From Spirochaetaceae bacterium bin103 (GTDB lineage: Bacteria; Spirochaetota; Spirochaetia; SZUA-6; Bin103): DNA of 64,000 nt. The stretch is from positions 1 through 64,000 of the forward strand of contig MPNH01000014.1 of assembly GCA_002238925.1 (NCBI GenBank), read 5' to 3'. The position numbers and the translations under genes are program-made. A model generated the notes under the pieces. The model ran no database searches. It had not been told where the DNA came from and saw only the letters and a list, made by a program, of their open reading frames with translations. Each line of letters starts with the position of its first letter. Positions within the stretch are counted from its first letter, which is position 1. Positions 9,115 to 17,594 of the stretch are shown piece by piece.

Positions 9115-9200
9115 GTGATTCGCTCGCTCCGGAAGTCTCCGCGAATCTTTGCCGAGCGAGGGAGGTTGTCGTTTCGGAGGTTCGCATTGCTGCCGCTGCA

Positions 9201-9785
9201 CTATCGCTGATTCGGACGAGCGACCACTACGTCATTCCTGTCGATCCGGTAAGTTACCGCCACGATGTCGGCCAACTTCGGATCGCTCAGCGCCCGGCGC
9301 ACGAAAATCGGCATGTTTGCGCCTTCATGCCGGGCTGACGGGACGACCAGTCCATCTATGCCCAACGCGAGGGCTTCTGCGCCGAGTTGGTTGCAAAACG
9401 AATAATCACTATCGTGGACCAAGTCTGGCCACTCCTGTGCCCTGGACCGAAGGTCTTTCTCGACACCATCGAACATGCAACGGAATCCCTGATAGTAGGC
9501 GGTACGACTGCGCTTCGGCCTTCCAACGTACTCTTTACCAAACCAGAAAGCCACTTCAGACTCGGCGGTTTCTTCCTGCAGAGCACTGTAGAACACGGGA
9601 TACGACCCATCCGAATAACGCGTTCTGGTCCGCAGTTTTCTTCGTCGACGAAACGGACCATCGAGCAGCTCTTCGACCGAGTCTTCAGGTATCCTTCCAG
9701 ACAGTAGTTCCAACAACTCCACACGACCATCGGGATCCAAGATCCAATTCCGAAAGAAACGCATCGCGTGAAGCCAGACCAACAC
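9201..9785 (-). CDS. RES domain protein (putative NAD-degrading toxin)
   Basis: About 194 residues. The RES fold is seen from RTRYSDGSYPVFYSAL, with the conserved Arg and Tyr, through ETAESEVAFWF, carrying the conserved Glu, to LGIDGLVVPSARHEGANMPI, with the conserved Ser. RES proteins of the MbcT/ParT type are ADP-ribosyltransferase-fold toxins that destroy NAD or modify a synthetase. They normally follow an Xre-DUF2384 antitoxin. Here no such gene is present; the upstream gene 28 bp away encodes a glycine-rich protein. GTG 9785 or ATG 9764 may be the start; GTG gives the longer N-terminus. Base composition is lower in GC than the neighbours, suggesting transfer. Confidence 0.75.
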   Translation of the reverse strand: MLVWLHAMRFFRNWILDPDGRVELLELLSGRIPEDSVEELLDGPFRRRRKLRTRTRYSDGSYPVFYSALQEETAESEVAFWFGKEYVGRPKRSRTAYYQGFRCMFDGVEKDLRSRAQEWPDLVHDSDYSFCNQLGAEALALGIDGLVVPSARHEGANMPIFVRRALSDPKLADIVAVTYRIDRNDVVVARPNQR

Positions 9786-9812
9786 GGCCTGTCTCGGCTT
9801 GAGCGGAATCCA

Positions 9813-10391
9813 CTAATCGTCTCCTTCCTCAGCAGGCAAAGGCACGAACAATACAACTCCACCGTTGCCGCTGGCTCCCGTATCACCTTGTTTGTAGCCG
9901 TCGCCACCACCACCGCTTTGGCCGCCTATGCCTATTTCGATCTCGAACCGGTCGCCTCTCGACAGTCCTTGGAGTTCGACAATTCGGGTTTCTCCGGGAA
10001 ATCCCTTACCGCCGTCGCCGCCATCGGAAACGGTACGGCCTTCGGCCCGAGGTGCGATTGCACCATGGCCGCCGTCGCCGCCAACGCCGTAGTGGCAGCC
10101 CTTGCCGTCCTTTCCCTTGACCGGGCTACCGTCAATCAGACCGCCGTCACCACCACTGCCGCCGGCAGCCCTGTGTATCTTGTCTCCAGTCCGAACGGTG
10201 GTGGCGGCGCCGCCACCACCGCCACCGCCGCCGCCCGCGCCAAAGAGGTTCAAGCCCTCAAGACAAAGGGCCCCGCCCCCGCCACCGCCGCCGCCCGCCG
10301 CGCCCACAACAATCGCGAGACCGTGTGGCGTAGCCCATGGCCATACGAAGATTCCTGATTCGGTGACGCGTCGGGGCACGGATTCTCTCAT
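9813..10391 (-). CDS. Glycine-rich protein upstream of RES gene
   Basis: A 192-residue protein, start ATG 10391 with GGAGGA 5 bases upstream (10397-10402 on the plus strand). After a short N-terminus containing GIFVWPWATPH it has long glycine stretches (AAGGGGGGGGA, GAGGGGGGGGG) interleaved with short segments such as RTGDKIH and KGKDGKGCHYG. It ends with a beta-like segment, VVLFVPLP. This is the pattern of the glycine-rich domain found in phage tail tips and surface adhesins, where polyglycine-II helices can form. No signal peptide is seen. Its position directly upstream of, and in the same direction as, the RES gene suggests a two-gene unit, which would be an unusual partner. Function unknown. 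Confidence 0.65.
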   Translation of the reverse strand: MRESVPRRVTESGIFVWPWATPHGLAIVVGAAGGGGGGGGALCLEGLNLFGAGGGGGGGGGAATTVRTGDKIHRAAGGSGGDGGLIDGSPVKGKDGKGCHYGVGGDGGHGAIAPRAEGRTVSDGGDGGKGFPGETRIVELQGLSRGDRFEIEIGIGGQSGGGGDGYKQGDTGASGNGGVVLFVPLPAEEGDD

Positions 10392-10519
10392 CGCATTCCT
10401 CCGATGGTGTTGTGCTTGGCGACCGGGAAGCCCAGCGGGCTGCTGCAATGGTGGTTCACGCTGGCTCCGATGTCCAGCCGCCGGGGCGCCAGCGGCGCGA
10501 GCCAGTCGCCAGCGGGCTA

Positions 10520-10693
10520 CTCGGGTGGTGGGGAGTACAGGTTGCGGTACCTGGTGCTGGTGCGCAGCAGGTCGGCGTGGGTGCCGTCCGCTGCGATGCG
10601 GCCCCGTCGAGCACCAGGATGCGCGGAAGGTCGACGATGGTACTGACGCAGTGGGCGATGACGATCACCGTTCCCTGGAAGCGCTCGCCGAGT
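10520..10693 (-). pseudogene. Remnant B of an ABC ATPase 3' end
   Basis: This 174-bp stretch aligns along its length with 11496-11670, the 3' end of the intact ABC gene, with many substitutions and one lost base near 10605. The minus strand encodes VIVIAHCVSTIVDLPRILVL then leaves frame. It shares the AHCVS variant with remnant A, so A and B may come from one source. The rest of the 10392-10722 interval holds no gene. Confidence 0.8.
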
Positions 10694-10722
10694 TTCGGTT
10701 ATCCTGGAGGGGGAGCAGGTCA

Positions 10723-11061
10723 GTGTATACGCCCACACGACAGGCATTGGCGCGAGTCGCCACAGCGATTAGAACACGTCTGGAGAACAGCCAGGGAGAC
10801 GTCCGGCTGGAGGCCATCTACGCCTTCGGGTCGCGCGTGCGAGGCGATCACGGGGGTGAGTCGGACCTCGACTTGCTTGTGGTCGTCACGGGACGTACCC
10901 CGGAGGTAGAACGCGCCGTCATCGACAGTTGCGTCGAGGAGGAATTGCGCACTGGCATCCCATTCGATCCGGTGATCAAGGATTCTGCCAGCTTCGCGCT
11001 CGAACGCCGGTACCACTCACCCTTTTACGAGAACGTGGCGCGGGAGGCCATCCCGGTATGA
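10723..11061 (+). CDS. Minimal nucleotidyltransferase (MNT) antitoxin-type protein
   Basis: A 112-residue protein with the nucleotidyltransferase signature FGSRVRGDHGGESDLDLLVV, whose Gly-Ser and Asp-x-Asp residues bind metal and nucleotide. The start is GTG 10723, after GGAGGG; the frame is open further upstream but crosses the ABC remnant. It overlaps the next gene by ATGA. In MntA/HepT modules such a protein AMPylates and silences the HEPN RNase partner. This looks complete, with active-site residues present. Confidence 0.8.
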   Translation: MYTPTRQALARVATAIRTRLENSQGDVRLEAIYAFGSRVRGDHGGESDLDLLVVVTGRTPEVERAVIDSCVEEELRTGIPFDPVIKDSASFALERRYHSPFYENVAREAIPV

Positions 11062-11471
11062 CGCTGAACGTCGACGACAAGAAGACGCTCAGCGATATCC
11101 GCTTCGCCAAGGCGCGCGAGGCTCTCGCCGATGCACGGGCAACCTTGGCCGACGAGCGGTTGAATAACGCGGTGAACCGCAGCTACTACGCCGCCCTGAG
11201 TGCGGTACGCGCGCTGCTCATTCTCGACGGCGTAAATCCGGAATCACACGGCGGCGCGGTGACTATCCTCAGCCTGCGGTTCATCAGGACCAAGCTGTTG
11301 CCGGTCAGCGTTGCCAAGGATTTCAAAACGCTGATGACCCGGCGTACCGACGTGGACTACGGCGACTTCGAGTCCACCTCGCGGTCGGAGGCGGAAGATT
11401 CCGTGCAGCGAGCAGACCGGCTCCTGAACCAGATCGACACCGTCCGCACGCGCCTTGCCACGCAGTTGTAG
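11058..11471 (+). CDS. HEPN domain protein, partner of MNT gene
   Basis: A 137-residue all-helical protein with the HEPN motif AVNRSYYAALSAVRALLIL. This YYAA-type HEPN resembles those following MNT genes and at the C-terminus of kanamycin-type nucleotidyltransferases. The classical R-x4-6-H RNase motif is not obvious, so RNase activity is not certain. The start ATG 11058 lies in the stop of the MNT gene, so the two are translationally coupled. Likely a toxin-antitoxin or nucleotide-sensing pair. Confidence 0.75.
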   Translation: MTLNVDDKKTLSDIRFAKAREALADARATLADERLNNAVNRSYYAALSAVRALLILDGVNPESHGGAVTILSLRFIRTKLLPVSVAKDFKTLMTRRTDVDYGDFESTSRSEAEDSVQRADRLLNQIDTVRTRLATQL

Positions 11472-11492
11472 CTCGGGATGGGAGATACGACT

Positions 11493-13223
11493 TTACTCGG
11501 GCTCCGAAGCAAACAGGGTGCGGTATTTCTCGCTGGTGCGCAGCAACTCGGCGTGTCGGCCGTCCGCCGTGATCCGCCCGCCGTCGAGAACCAGGATGCG
11601 CGGCAGATCCACGATCGTACTGATCCGATGAGCGATAACGATCACCGTTCCCTGATCTCGTTCGCCGACCATTTTCTGATTGATTGACCGTGCGGTGGGG
11701 TCGTCGAGTTGCGACATCGCTTCATCGAGAACCAGGATCGGACGATCGAGCAGCATGGTTCGGGCGAGAATGAGCCGTTGCCGCTCTCCGGCCGAGAGCT
11801 GCCGCCCGCGCTCGCCGACCACCGCATCAAGCCCCCCGGGCAAGCGCTCGACCAGTTCCTGCAGCTGGGCGTCGGCGCAGACTGCCAACAGCTCGCCGTC
11901 GGTACTTCGTGGACGAGCCAGCAGCAGGTTTTCCCTGAGCGACATGTTGTAGACGACGCTGTCCTGGCCAATCAGAATCGCGGTCCCCAGCGCCCGCATG
12001 CCATCGGTCGGCTGCAACCGGCGGGCGCCGATACGCAACTCGCCCGAAGTGGGCAATTGCTGACCGGCAACGATGCGCGCAATGGTGGACTTGCCGCTGC
12101 CGGACGAGCCCACGACAGCTACCCGGCTGTTGGCGGAAATGACGCAGTCGACGCCGCGCAGCACGGGCTCGGCTCCGTCGTACGCGAGGACCACGTCACG
12201 CAGCTCGATTTCGGGCACGACAGCCGGTGCGAGGCGCGCCCTCGGGGGTGGAATCTGCGGCCATTCGGTAACTTCGAAGGAGCGCCTCAGGCGTGGTTGC
12301 AGGTTACCCAGCTCGGCGTTCAGTGCGTTGATTCGATCGGCGGCATCCAGGACGCGCGCGAAGTAGCGCATGAAAGCAATCAGCCCGCCCAGGGTCAGCG
12401 ACCCGGCGAAGATCAGCACGCCGCCCAGAAAGTACAGCGTTGCCTGTGAGACGTAGTGCTCCTGCAGGCGTCCGATGGCGTGCTGCAGGTATGTGAAGGT
12501 ATGGCTTGCCCCGCGCAGCCGGTTGATTCTGCGCAGCCAGGCCGCCATCTTCGCGCTCTGTTCGTTCTCGATCGCCAGCATGCGCACCTCGCGCCAGCCG
12601 AGCAGCGACTCGTGCAACCAGGCGGACCACCTCCCCATGGCTTCCCGGTGCGCGTGACTGCGCACGCCGGCTTGCCGTTTGATCCACCGCCCCGCCAGCC
12701 AGAGGAGCGTCGTGAGCGCGGAGGCGGCCAGCGCGAGCTGCCAGCTCATGGCGACGCACACCACGCCCCCCACCACGATGAGACACCAGTTGAAGATGCG
12801 TTCGATCCGCTGCAGCAACAATGCGCCCAGTTCCTCGCTGTCGTCCTCCACGCGTTTGAGCAACTCGCCGGGGGCATGACGCATCAATTCGCTCCACGGC
12901 AGCCGCTGGATGGAGCGGAAGACCCGCATTCTCTGGCGGAAGACCACGCGGTGGACCGCGCGGTTCTGCATCAGGATCTCCACCGCCTTGAGTACGGTTT
13001 CCACTCCGTAGACTGCGAGGAAGGCCCCAAGCATCAGCCAGAGGCGATCCGCATTTCGACCGACCAGCACCTCGTCGACGAACAGTCCGGTCAGCGCCGG
13101 CGGGATCAACGTGGTGACAACCAGGAGGCCCTTCAGCACCACCAGCAGCACGGTCAACAAACCTGCCGGGCGCAGGGCCGCCTTGGTCTGGTCCAGGCTG
13201 AGGTCGGAGGCTCCGGTGTTCAC
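11493..13223 (-). CDS. ABC exporter half-transporter (second of pair)
   Basis: 576 residues: six membrane helices in the first 320 and an ATPase in the last 230. Motifs are Walker A GSSGSGKST, signature LSAGERQR, Walker B LVLDEAMSQLD and H-loop AHRIST. There is no C39 peptidase domain at the N-terminus. It overlaps the upstream ABC gene by 4 bp, so the two probably form a heterodimeric exporter. Its last 170 bp are the source-like copy for the two decayed fragments at 7704 and 10520. The substrate is unknown. Confidence 0.85.
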   Translation of the reverse strand: MNTGASDLSLDQTKAALRPAGLLTVLLVVLKGLLVVTTLIPPALTGLFVDEVLVGRNADRLWLMLGAFLAVYGVETVLKAVEILMQNRAVHRVVFRQRMRVFRSIQRLPWSELMRHAPGELLKRVEDDSEELGALLLQRIERIFNWCLIVVGGVVCVAMSWQLALAASALTTLLWLAGRWIKRQAGVRSHAHREAMGRWSAWLHESLLGWREVRMLAIENEQSAKMAAWLRRINRLRGASHTFTYLQHAIGRLQEHYVSQATLYFLGGVLIFAGSLTLGGLIAFMRYFARVLDAADRINALNAELGNLQPRLRRSFEVTEWPQIPPPRARLAPAVVPEIELRDVVLAYDGAEPVLRGVDCVISANSRVAVVGSSGSGKSTIARIVAGQQLPTSGELRIGARRLQPTDGMRALGTAILIGQDSVVYNMSLRENLLLARPRSTDGELLAVCADAQLQELVERLPGGLDAVVGERGRQLSAGERQRLILARTMLLDRPILVLDEAMSQLDDPTARSINQKMVGERDQGTVIVIAHRISTIVDLPRILVLDGGRITADGRHAELLRTSEKYRTLFASEPE

Positions 13224-14983
13224 TCGACCTGCTCCCGAAAGAGCCGCTGATAGGCGGCGCAGTCGCGGATCAGTTCATCGTGCGAACCGGATGCGGCAAT
13301 GACCCCTCCGTCCAGGACAAGAATGCGCTGACAATCGATGATCGAACTGAGACGGTGAGCAATGATGATGGTCGAACGGCACCGGTCGGCGCCGAACAGC
13401 CGGCGGTAGATGGAGCGCTCGGTGTCCGGATCGACCGCGGAAAGCCCCTCGTCGATCACCAGCACGGTCGGTTGCCGCAGCAGCACCCGGGCCAGCTCCA
13501 GCCGTTGCTTCTCACCCGCCGAAAGCGTCCGCCCTTCGGATCCGATCAACGTGTCCAAGCTGTCCGGGAAGCGGTGCACGGTGTCACTGATCTGCGCAAC
13601 CCGGCAGGCCTCCCACAGCAGTTGGTCGGAGATCCTCTCGGCACTCTCGTTCGTGGCTTCCAGACAAAGGTTGGCGCGCACGGTGTCGCTGAATATCAGC
13701 GGATCCTGCTGCACGAATCCAAACCATCTGCGCACCGACGTACGGGAGTAGTGCGCGACGTTGTGCTCACCGATCATGACCGAGCCGGACTCAGAATCGC
13801 GCAGCCGTGCGAGCAGTGTGACGATCGAGGACTTGCCCGCGCCGCTGCCGCCGACAATCGCTACCTGCTCGCCAGGCTCCACCCGCAACGAAATCCCCTC
13901 CAGCACCGGAACGTCCTGGCGGTACCGAAATCTGACGTCATCGAAGACGACCGCTCGCGGGGCAGCGTCGAGGGCCGGACCGCGGTCGTGTTCGGACGGC
14001 AAATCCATCACATCGCGGATACGGTCCACCCCCACCGAGTAGATGCGCATCTGGAACAGGTCGTCGCTGATCTTGCTGAGCTCGTCGCGGGCGGTCAGGA
14101 AGTAAGTCGCCACCGCGATGTAACCGCCGATGGAAAGCCGGTCGGAAAGGACCAGCGCACTGACCGCCACGAAGAACGCGATCTCCAGCACCGTCGCGAC
14201 CAGTTCGCGAACCCGCTCCGAAGAGAGCTCCACCAGAGACTGCCTCACCTTGAGGTGGATCAATCCCCGCAGCCGGGCCACCAGCCAGCGCGCCACCGTG
14301 GTAGTGGCTCCCATCTGCTGCAGATCGGCCGCGCCGCGGATGACTTCGAACAGCCAACTCGAGTAGCCGCCGTAGCGGGTGCGATAGGCGTCGGCCACGC
14401 GCCGCCCGCGCAGCCCCATCAGGTGGGAGAGGAAAGCGGTTAGCGGTGCGGCTATGGCGGCAAGGAGCGCCAGGAGCGGACTGATGGCTCCCATGAACAG
14501 CAACGCTATGACCAGTCCGATGAACGCATCCGGAATCCAGATGCCGAGTTCGTCGACGTACCAGGTGATCTGCTGCGCATCGGTCTCCACCGTCTCCGCC
14601 AGGTCGCCCGTCTTGCGGCGTTCGAGCGACTCGCTCCGCGCCGAGAGGATGCGGCGAAATATGCGCCGGCGCACCTTGGCGTCGAAGTCGGTAACCTTGT
14701 AGACCCAGGACACGTGACCGATGGCGAACAGCCCTTCGTTGGCGGCCAGCATCATGGCGAAACACAACGCCAGCGCCGGCACCAACGACAGATCCCGGTG
14801 GGTGATTACCTGGTCGACAACGAGTGCGTACACGATGGGCAGCAGAGCACGGAAGAAGTGGGTGAACAGAGCGTTGACAAGGGACGTGACCCACGCCATC
14901 CGGTCGCCACGCGCCATCCGCCACGCGAACGCCAGGCGGCTGCGTTGACCTGCCCTGCCGGTGGCGCCGGGATCCGGGCTCAT
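13220..14983 (-). CDS. ABC exporter half-transporter (first of pair)
   Basis: 587 residues, same architecture as its partner: membrane domain, then Walker A GGSGAGKSS, Q-loop VQQDPLIF, signature LSAGEKQR, Walker B LVIDEGLSAVD and H-loop AHRLSS. In Walker B the residue after Asp-Glu is Gly where most exporters have Ala. It overlaps the small membrane protein gene before it and the second ABC gene after it by 4 bp each, so all three are one unit. Confidence 0.85.
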   Translation of the reverse strand: MSPDPGATGRAGQRSRLAFAWRMARGDRMAWVTSLVNALFTHFFRALLPIVYALVVDQVITHRDLSLVPALALCFAMMLAANEGLFAIGHVSWVYKVTDFDAKVRRRIFRRILSARSESLERRKTGDLAETVETDAQQITWYVDELGIWIPDAFIGLVIALLFMGAISPLLALLAAIAAPLTAFLSHLMGLRGRRVADAYRTRYGGYSSWLFEVIRGAADLQQMGATTTVARWLVARLRGLIHLKVRQSLVELSSERVRELVATVLEIAFFVAVSALVLSDRLSIGGYIAVATYFLTARDELSKISDDLFQMRIYSVGVDRIRDVMDLPSEHDRGPALDAAPRAVVFDDVRFRYRQDVPVLEGISLRVEPGEQVAIVGGSGAGKSSIVTLLARLRDSESGSVMIGEHNVAHYSRTSVRRWFGFVQQDPLIFSDTVRANLCLEATNESAERISDQLLWEACRVAQISDTVHRFPDSLDTLIGSEGRTLSAGEKQRLELARVLLRQPTVLVIDEGLSAVDPDTERSIYRRLFGADRCRSTIIIAHRLSSIIDCQRILVLDGGVIAASGSHDELIRDCAAYQRLFREQVE

Positions 14984-15387
14984 CGGTCCCGCCGAAACAG
15001 CACCGCAACGGCGTAGCTGAGCAGGGATCGCTCACCCACGGCAAGCTCCATCGTGGCATCCGGAGTCTCGATCCCGCCGGCCGAGCGCGCCCAAACGTGG
15101 GTTCGTGCCGCGGTACTCTCGCGGCGGAGCAGCTTCGCATCGAATCGCTTTCCGTTGCCGTCGACGATCGATACTCGCGTTATGGAAGTGCCGGGCGTAG
15201 CAGGAAAATCGGCGAAGAACACCCGTTCGTCCGACGGTTGCGCCGCCGCAGAGATGAACTCCGGGACCGTGGTCGCGGTTGCCACCAGCCACAGTCCGTA
15301 CAGGGTGGCGACCGACAGGATGATTCCCACCACCGGGGTCTTGGCGACCAGCACCCGGACACGCCGGCGGAGGGCTTCGAATGACAA
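14980..15387 (-). CDS. Small single-pass membrane protein in ABC exporter operon
   Basis: 135 residues, TTG start at 15387 with only a weak ribosome site. One membrane helix (about residues 16-38, VVGIILSVATLYGLWLV), then a soluble domain ending in GERSLLSYAVAVLFRRDR. The end resembles the last strand of HlyD-type membrane-fusion adaptors (GxRSxLxYxxxPL), and the protein is coupled to two ABC genes, so a minimal adaptor is possible. The long hairpin of real HlyD proteins is absent. I do not recognise a defined family. Confidence 0.6.
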   Translation of the reverse strand: MSFEALRRRVRVLVAKTPVVGIILSVATLYGLWLVATATTVPEFISAAAQPSDERVFFADFPATPGTSITRVSIVDGNGKRFDAKLLRRESTAARTHVWARSAGGIETPDATMELAVGERSLLSYAVAVLFRRDR

Positions 15388-15457
15388 GGAACTATGCGCT
15401 TACGATCAGACCCTGGCAGGTCCGCAACCGCCGGGCCATCGCAGAAAGGAAGAATCC

Positions 15458-15595
15458 ATGGGTTCGCCGCAAGGATTGCAACGTATGAAACTGACCGGGA
15501 ATCGCGGCGTACGGCGGCATCTCGGAAGCGAGGTTAGCACGGGAACGCCGAAGAAAGGTCGAACAGAGGTGAGCTTCGGTTCGTTACCCTTATAG
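15458..15595 (+). CDS. Possible 45-residue basic peptide
   Basis: ATG 15458 is preceded by AAAGGAAG at 6-7 bases. The 45-residue product starts MGSPQGLQRMKLTGNRGVRR, is rich in Arg, Lys and Gly, and ends FGSLPL with TAG. It lies divergently from the ABC exporter operon and just ahead of the sigma factor gene. It could be a secreted peptide precursor, a leader for the sigma gene, or chance. No known peptide family is recognised. Confidence 0.3.
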   Translation: MGSPQGLQRMKLTGNRGVRRHLGSEVSTGTPKKGRTEVSFGSLPL

Positions 15596-15624
15596 AATCC
15601 GCCGATGGGGAGGAACCGGGAAGC

Positions 15625-16418
15625 GTGCGATCAGGTTGGCCAGTGTCATTTGCAGAGCTGTTCGAAGAGCTCGAGGGGCCGCTGCATGGCTACGCCGCGA
15701 CGCTGGTGCACGATCGGGAGTGGGCTGAGGATCTGGTCCAGGAGACGTTCATCCGCGCTTGGGACACCTGCCGTTGCTGGGCCAGTTGACGCGTTCGCAG
15801 CGGCGAGCGTGGCTGCGCCGGGTGTTGAAGAACCTGTTCATCGATCAGTGCCGACGCTCCGCTCGGGAGCAACAGCTACTGTCGCAGTTGGAACCGCAGT
15901 CAGCGTCACCCGAGGTCGACGAGCTGCTACCGCTCCAGATTGAGGGATTGCTCAACACGCTGCCGGTGCCGTTGCGCGAGCTGTGGCGCCGGAGGTACGG
16001 CGACGGGATGAGCGGGATCGAGTTGGCGCGCGCGTTAGGCGTTCCGCCGGCAACGGTTCGCTCACGATTGCACGCGGCACGAAAGCTCTTGCGCCGGCGG
16101 ATCGAATGCACGCTGTGGCTGGAAGACGGCGAAGCGACCCTCTACGCCCAGCGCCTCGCCGCACTGGATGGCACGGCCACGCTATGGGTCGGCGGGGAGT
16201 TGGTGATCGATGCCGCCGTATCCCCGAGTATGTTGGCCGAGAAGCTGGCAAAGGTGCACAACCACGGCACGATCATCTGTACGCCCGCGCAGATGGGCGC
16301 GCTGCACCAGCGCATCGGAGAGAACAGGGGCGAGTTGCGCGACCGCACCGCGCCGGAGGAGGAGCTGCCGGATGACGGCGGCCGGCGGATTGGCAATACG
16401 GCCTACCTTGCCCTGTAA
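15625..16418 (+). pseudogene. ECF-type sigma factor with one-base frameshift
   Basis: Region 2 is seen in one frame (FAELFEELEGPLHGYAATLV, EDLVQETFIRAWD) and region 4 in the next (RRAWLRRVLKNLFID, ARALGVPPATVRSRLHAARK). They join if one base is added near 15765, giving RAWD-HLPLLGQL. Without it translation stops at 15789. After region 4 there is an unusual 100-residue tail (LWLEDGEATLYAQRLAALDG to the end) that I do not recognise. The start may be GTG 15625; the frame is open upstream. If the shift is a sequence error, this is an active sigma factor that could control the divergent exporter operon. Confidence 0.65.
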
Positions 16419-16584
16419 CTGTCATGGCTGCGCGGCGCCGCCGCCAAGGGTGACGCCGCGTCCGCCCGCTGGTGCAGTGTAATACCGCTACGCTCTACGT
16501 AAGGCTCAAGCAAACTAGGGGTCCTGATCCGCAGAGACGCCGCGCCGGGCGCTCGCGACAGCCGGACGGCCCGCATGCCGGTGG

Positions 16585-16908
16585 TCAGGTGTGGTGCGGG
16601 AACATGATGGTGACGAGGAGCGTGCAGGGTTCGTCCGCCTGCAGGGCGTGCAACGCGCCGCCGCGCAGGTAGAGCCAGGAACCGGCAACCATCTCGCGCG
16701 GCTCGCCGTCGACGGTAAAGGCGCACGCGCCACTCACACACTGCACCGTGATGGGGCCGTCCACCTTGTGTTCCGGGATTGATCGTCCCGGTTCGAGCCG
16801 GAGCAGAATCGACTCGAATTCACGCTCCTTTACCAGGGCGGTGGACATCGTCTCGCCGAAGGTGAGCAGATCCATTACTGCTCCGGGATTCGCATGCTCA
16901 TGGGCCAT
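16585..16908 (-). CDS. Cupin domain protein
   Basis: 107 residues, start ATG 16908 with AGGAGT at 16915-16920. It is a single conserved beta-barrel cupin: RLEPGRSIPEHKVDGPITVQ, then GACAFTVDGEPREMVAGSWL and LHALQADEPC. One of the usual metal-binding His residues is kept (EH), while others are not obvious. Such small cupins bind small ligands or detoxify; no specific role can be given. The 166 bp between this gene and the sigma gene hold nothing I recognise. Confidence 0.8.
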   Translation of the reverse strand: MAHEHANPGAVMDLLTFGETMSTALVKEREFESILLRLEPGRSIPEHKVDGPITVQCVSGACAFTVDGEPREMVAGSWLYLRGGALHALQADEPCTLLVTIMFPHHT

Positions 16909-17037
16909 GGGTGTACTCCTCAGGTTGCTGCGGCATCGCCATCGAAGGGGCGTATGCATACGGCTCCCGCCCCCGGCGGTCAAGGCGGTCTGGGAATGTG
17001 TGGCCGGGCTGTCGGGTTTGCGGCTATCCTCCGCATC

Positions 17038-17589
17038 GTGATCGTTTCCAGAGAGACCCTGCAGGAGCTTATCGCGGCGGGCGAGGTGGTGGTGGAGCCG
17101 CTCGATCCGGACCACATGCAGCCGGCATCCATCGACCTGACCCTCGGCACCCACTTCCTGAAGGTGGACGAGAACTCCATCGACCGGATCACGCTGGACT
17201 CGGAGCTGCGCTACCTCGACCTGCACACCGGCGCCGACGAGGAGATCGTCATTCCGCCGCTGTCGTTCCTGCTTGCCGTGACCCGCGAGCGCATACGGCT
17301 GCCGGCCAACATGACGGCGTTCGTGGAGGGGCGCAGCTCAATCGGGCGCATCGGCCTGTTCATTCAGAACGCCGGCTGGGTCGACCCCGGCTTCGACGGC
17401 ACCATTACCCTGGAGCTGTTCAACGCCAACCGCCTGCCGATTCGCCTGCGCGCCGGGCGCAGAATCTGCCAGATCGTCTTCGCGCAACTCGACCGCAGCA
17501 CGACCCGCCCCTACCAGGGCAAGTACCAGCACCAGTCAGCCGCCGTCGGCAGCCGCATCCACCTCGACACGACCGCCGCCGATTCGTAG
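17038..17589 (+). CDS. dcd: dCTP deaminase
   Basis: 183 residues, GTG start at 17038. It deaminates dCTP to dUTP on the way to dTMP. The family core is clear: MQPASIDLTLG near the N-terminus, the active-site segment FVEGRSSIGRIGLFIQ with catalytic Glu and the Ser/Arg pair, and WVDPGFDGTITLEL. The C-terminus ends with YQGKYQHQ, the lid segment over the nucleotide. It stands alone, convergent with gltA 5 bp away. Confidence 0.92.
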   Translation: MIVSRETLQELIAAGEVVVEPLDPDHMQPASIDLTLGTHFLKVDENSIDRITLDSELRYLDLHTGADEEIVIPPLSFLLAVTRERIRLPANMTAFVEGRSSIGRIGLFIQNAGWVDPGFDGTITLELFNANRLPIRLRAGRRICQIVFAQLDRSTTRPYQGKYQHQSAAVGSRIHLDTTAADS

Positions 17590-17594
17590 CGGCG

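Noticed and set aside
9120-9160. Possible terminator after the S66 peptidase gene
   Set aside because: The stem is only about 7 bp with a long loop and no T run.
7600-16500. Prophage or transposon as the carrier of the accessory block
   Set aside because: No integrase, transposase, capsid or terminal repeats could be recognised; only ABC-end fragments repeat.
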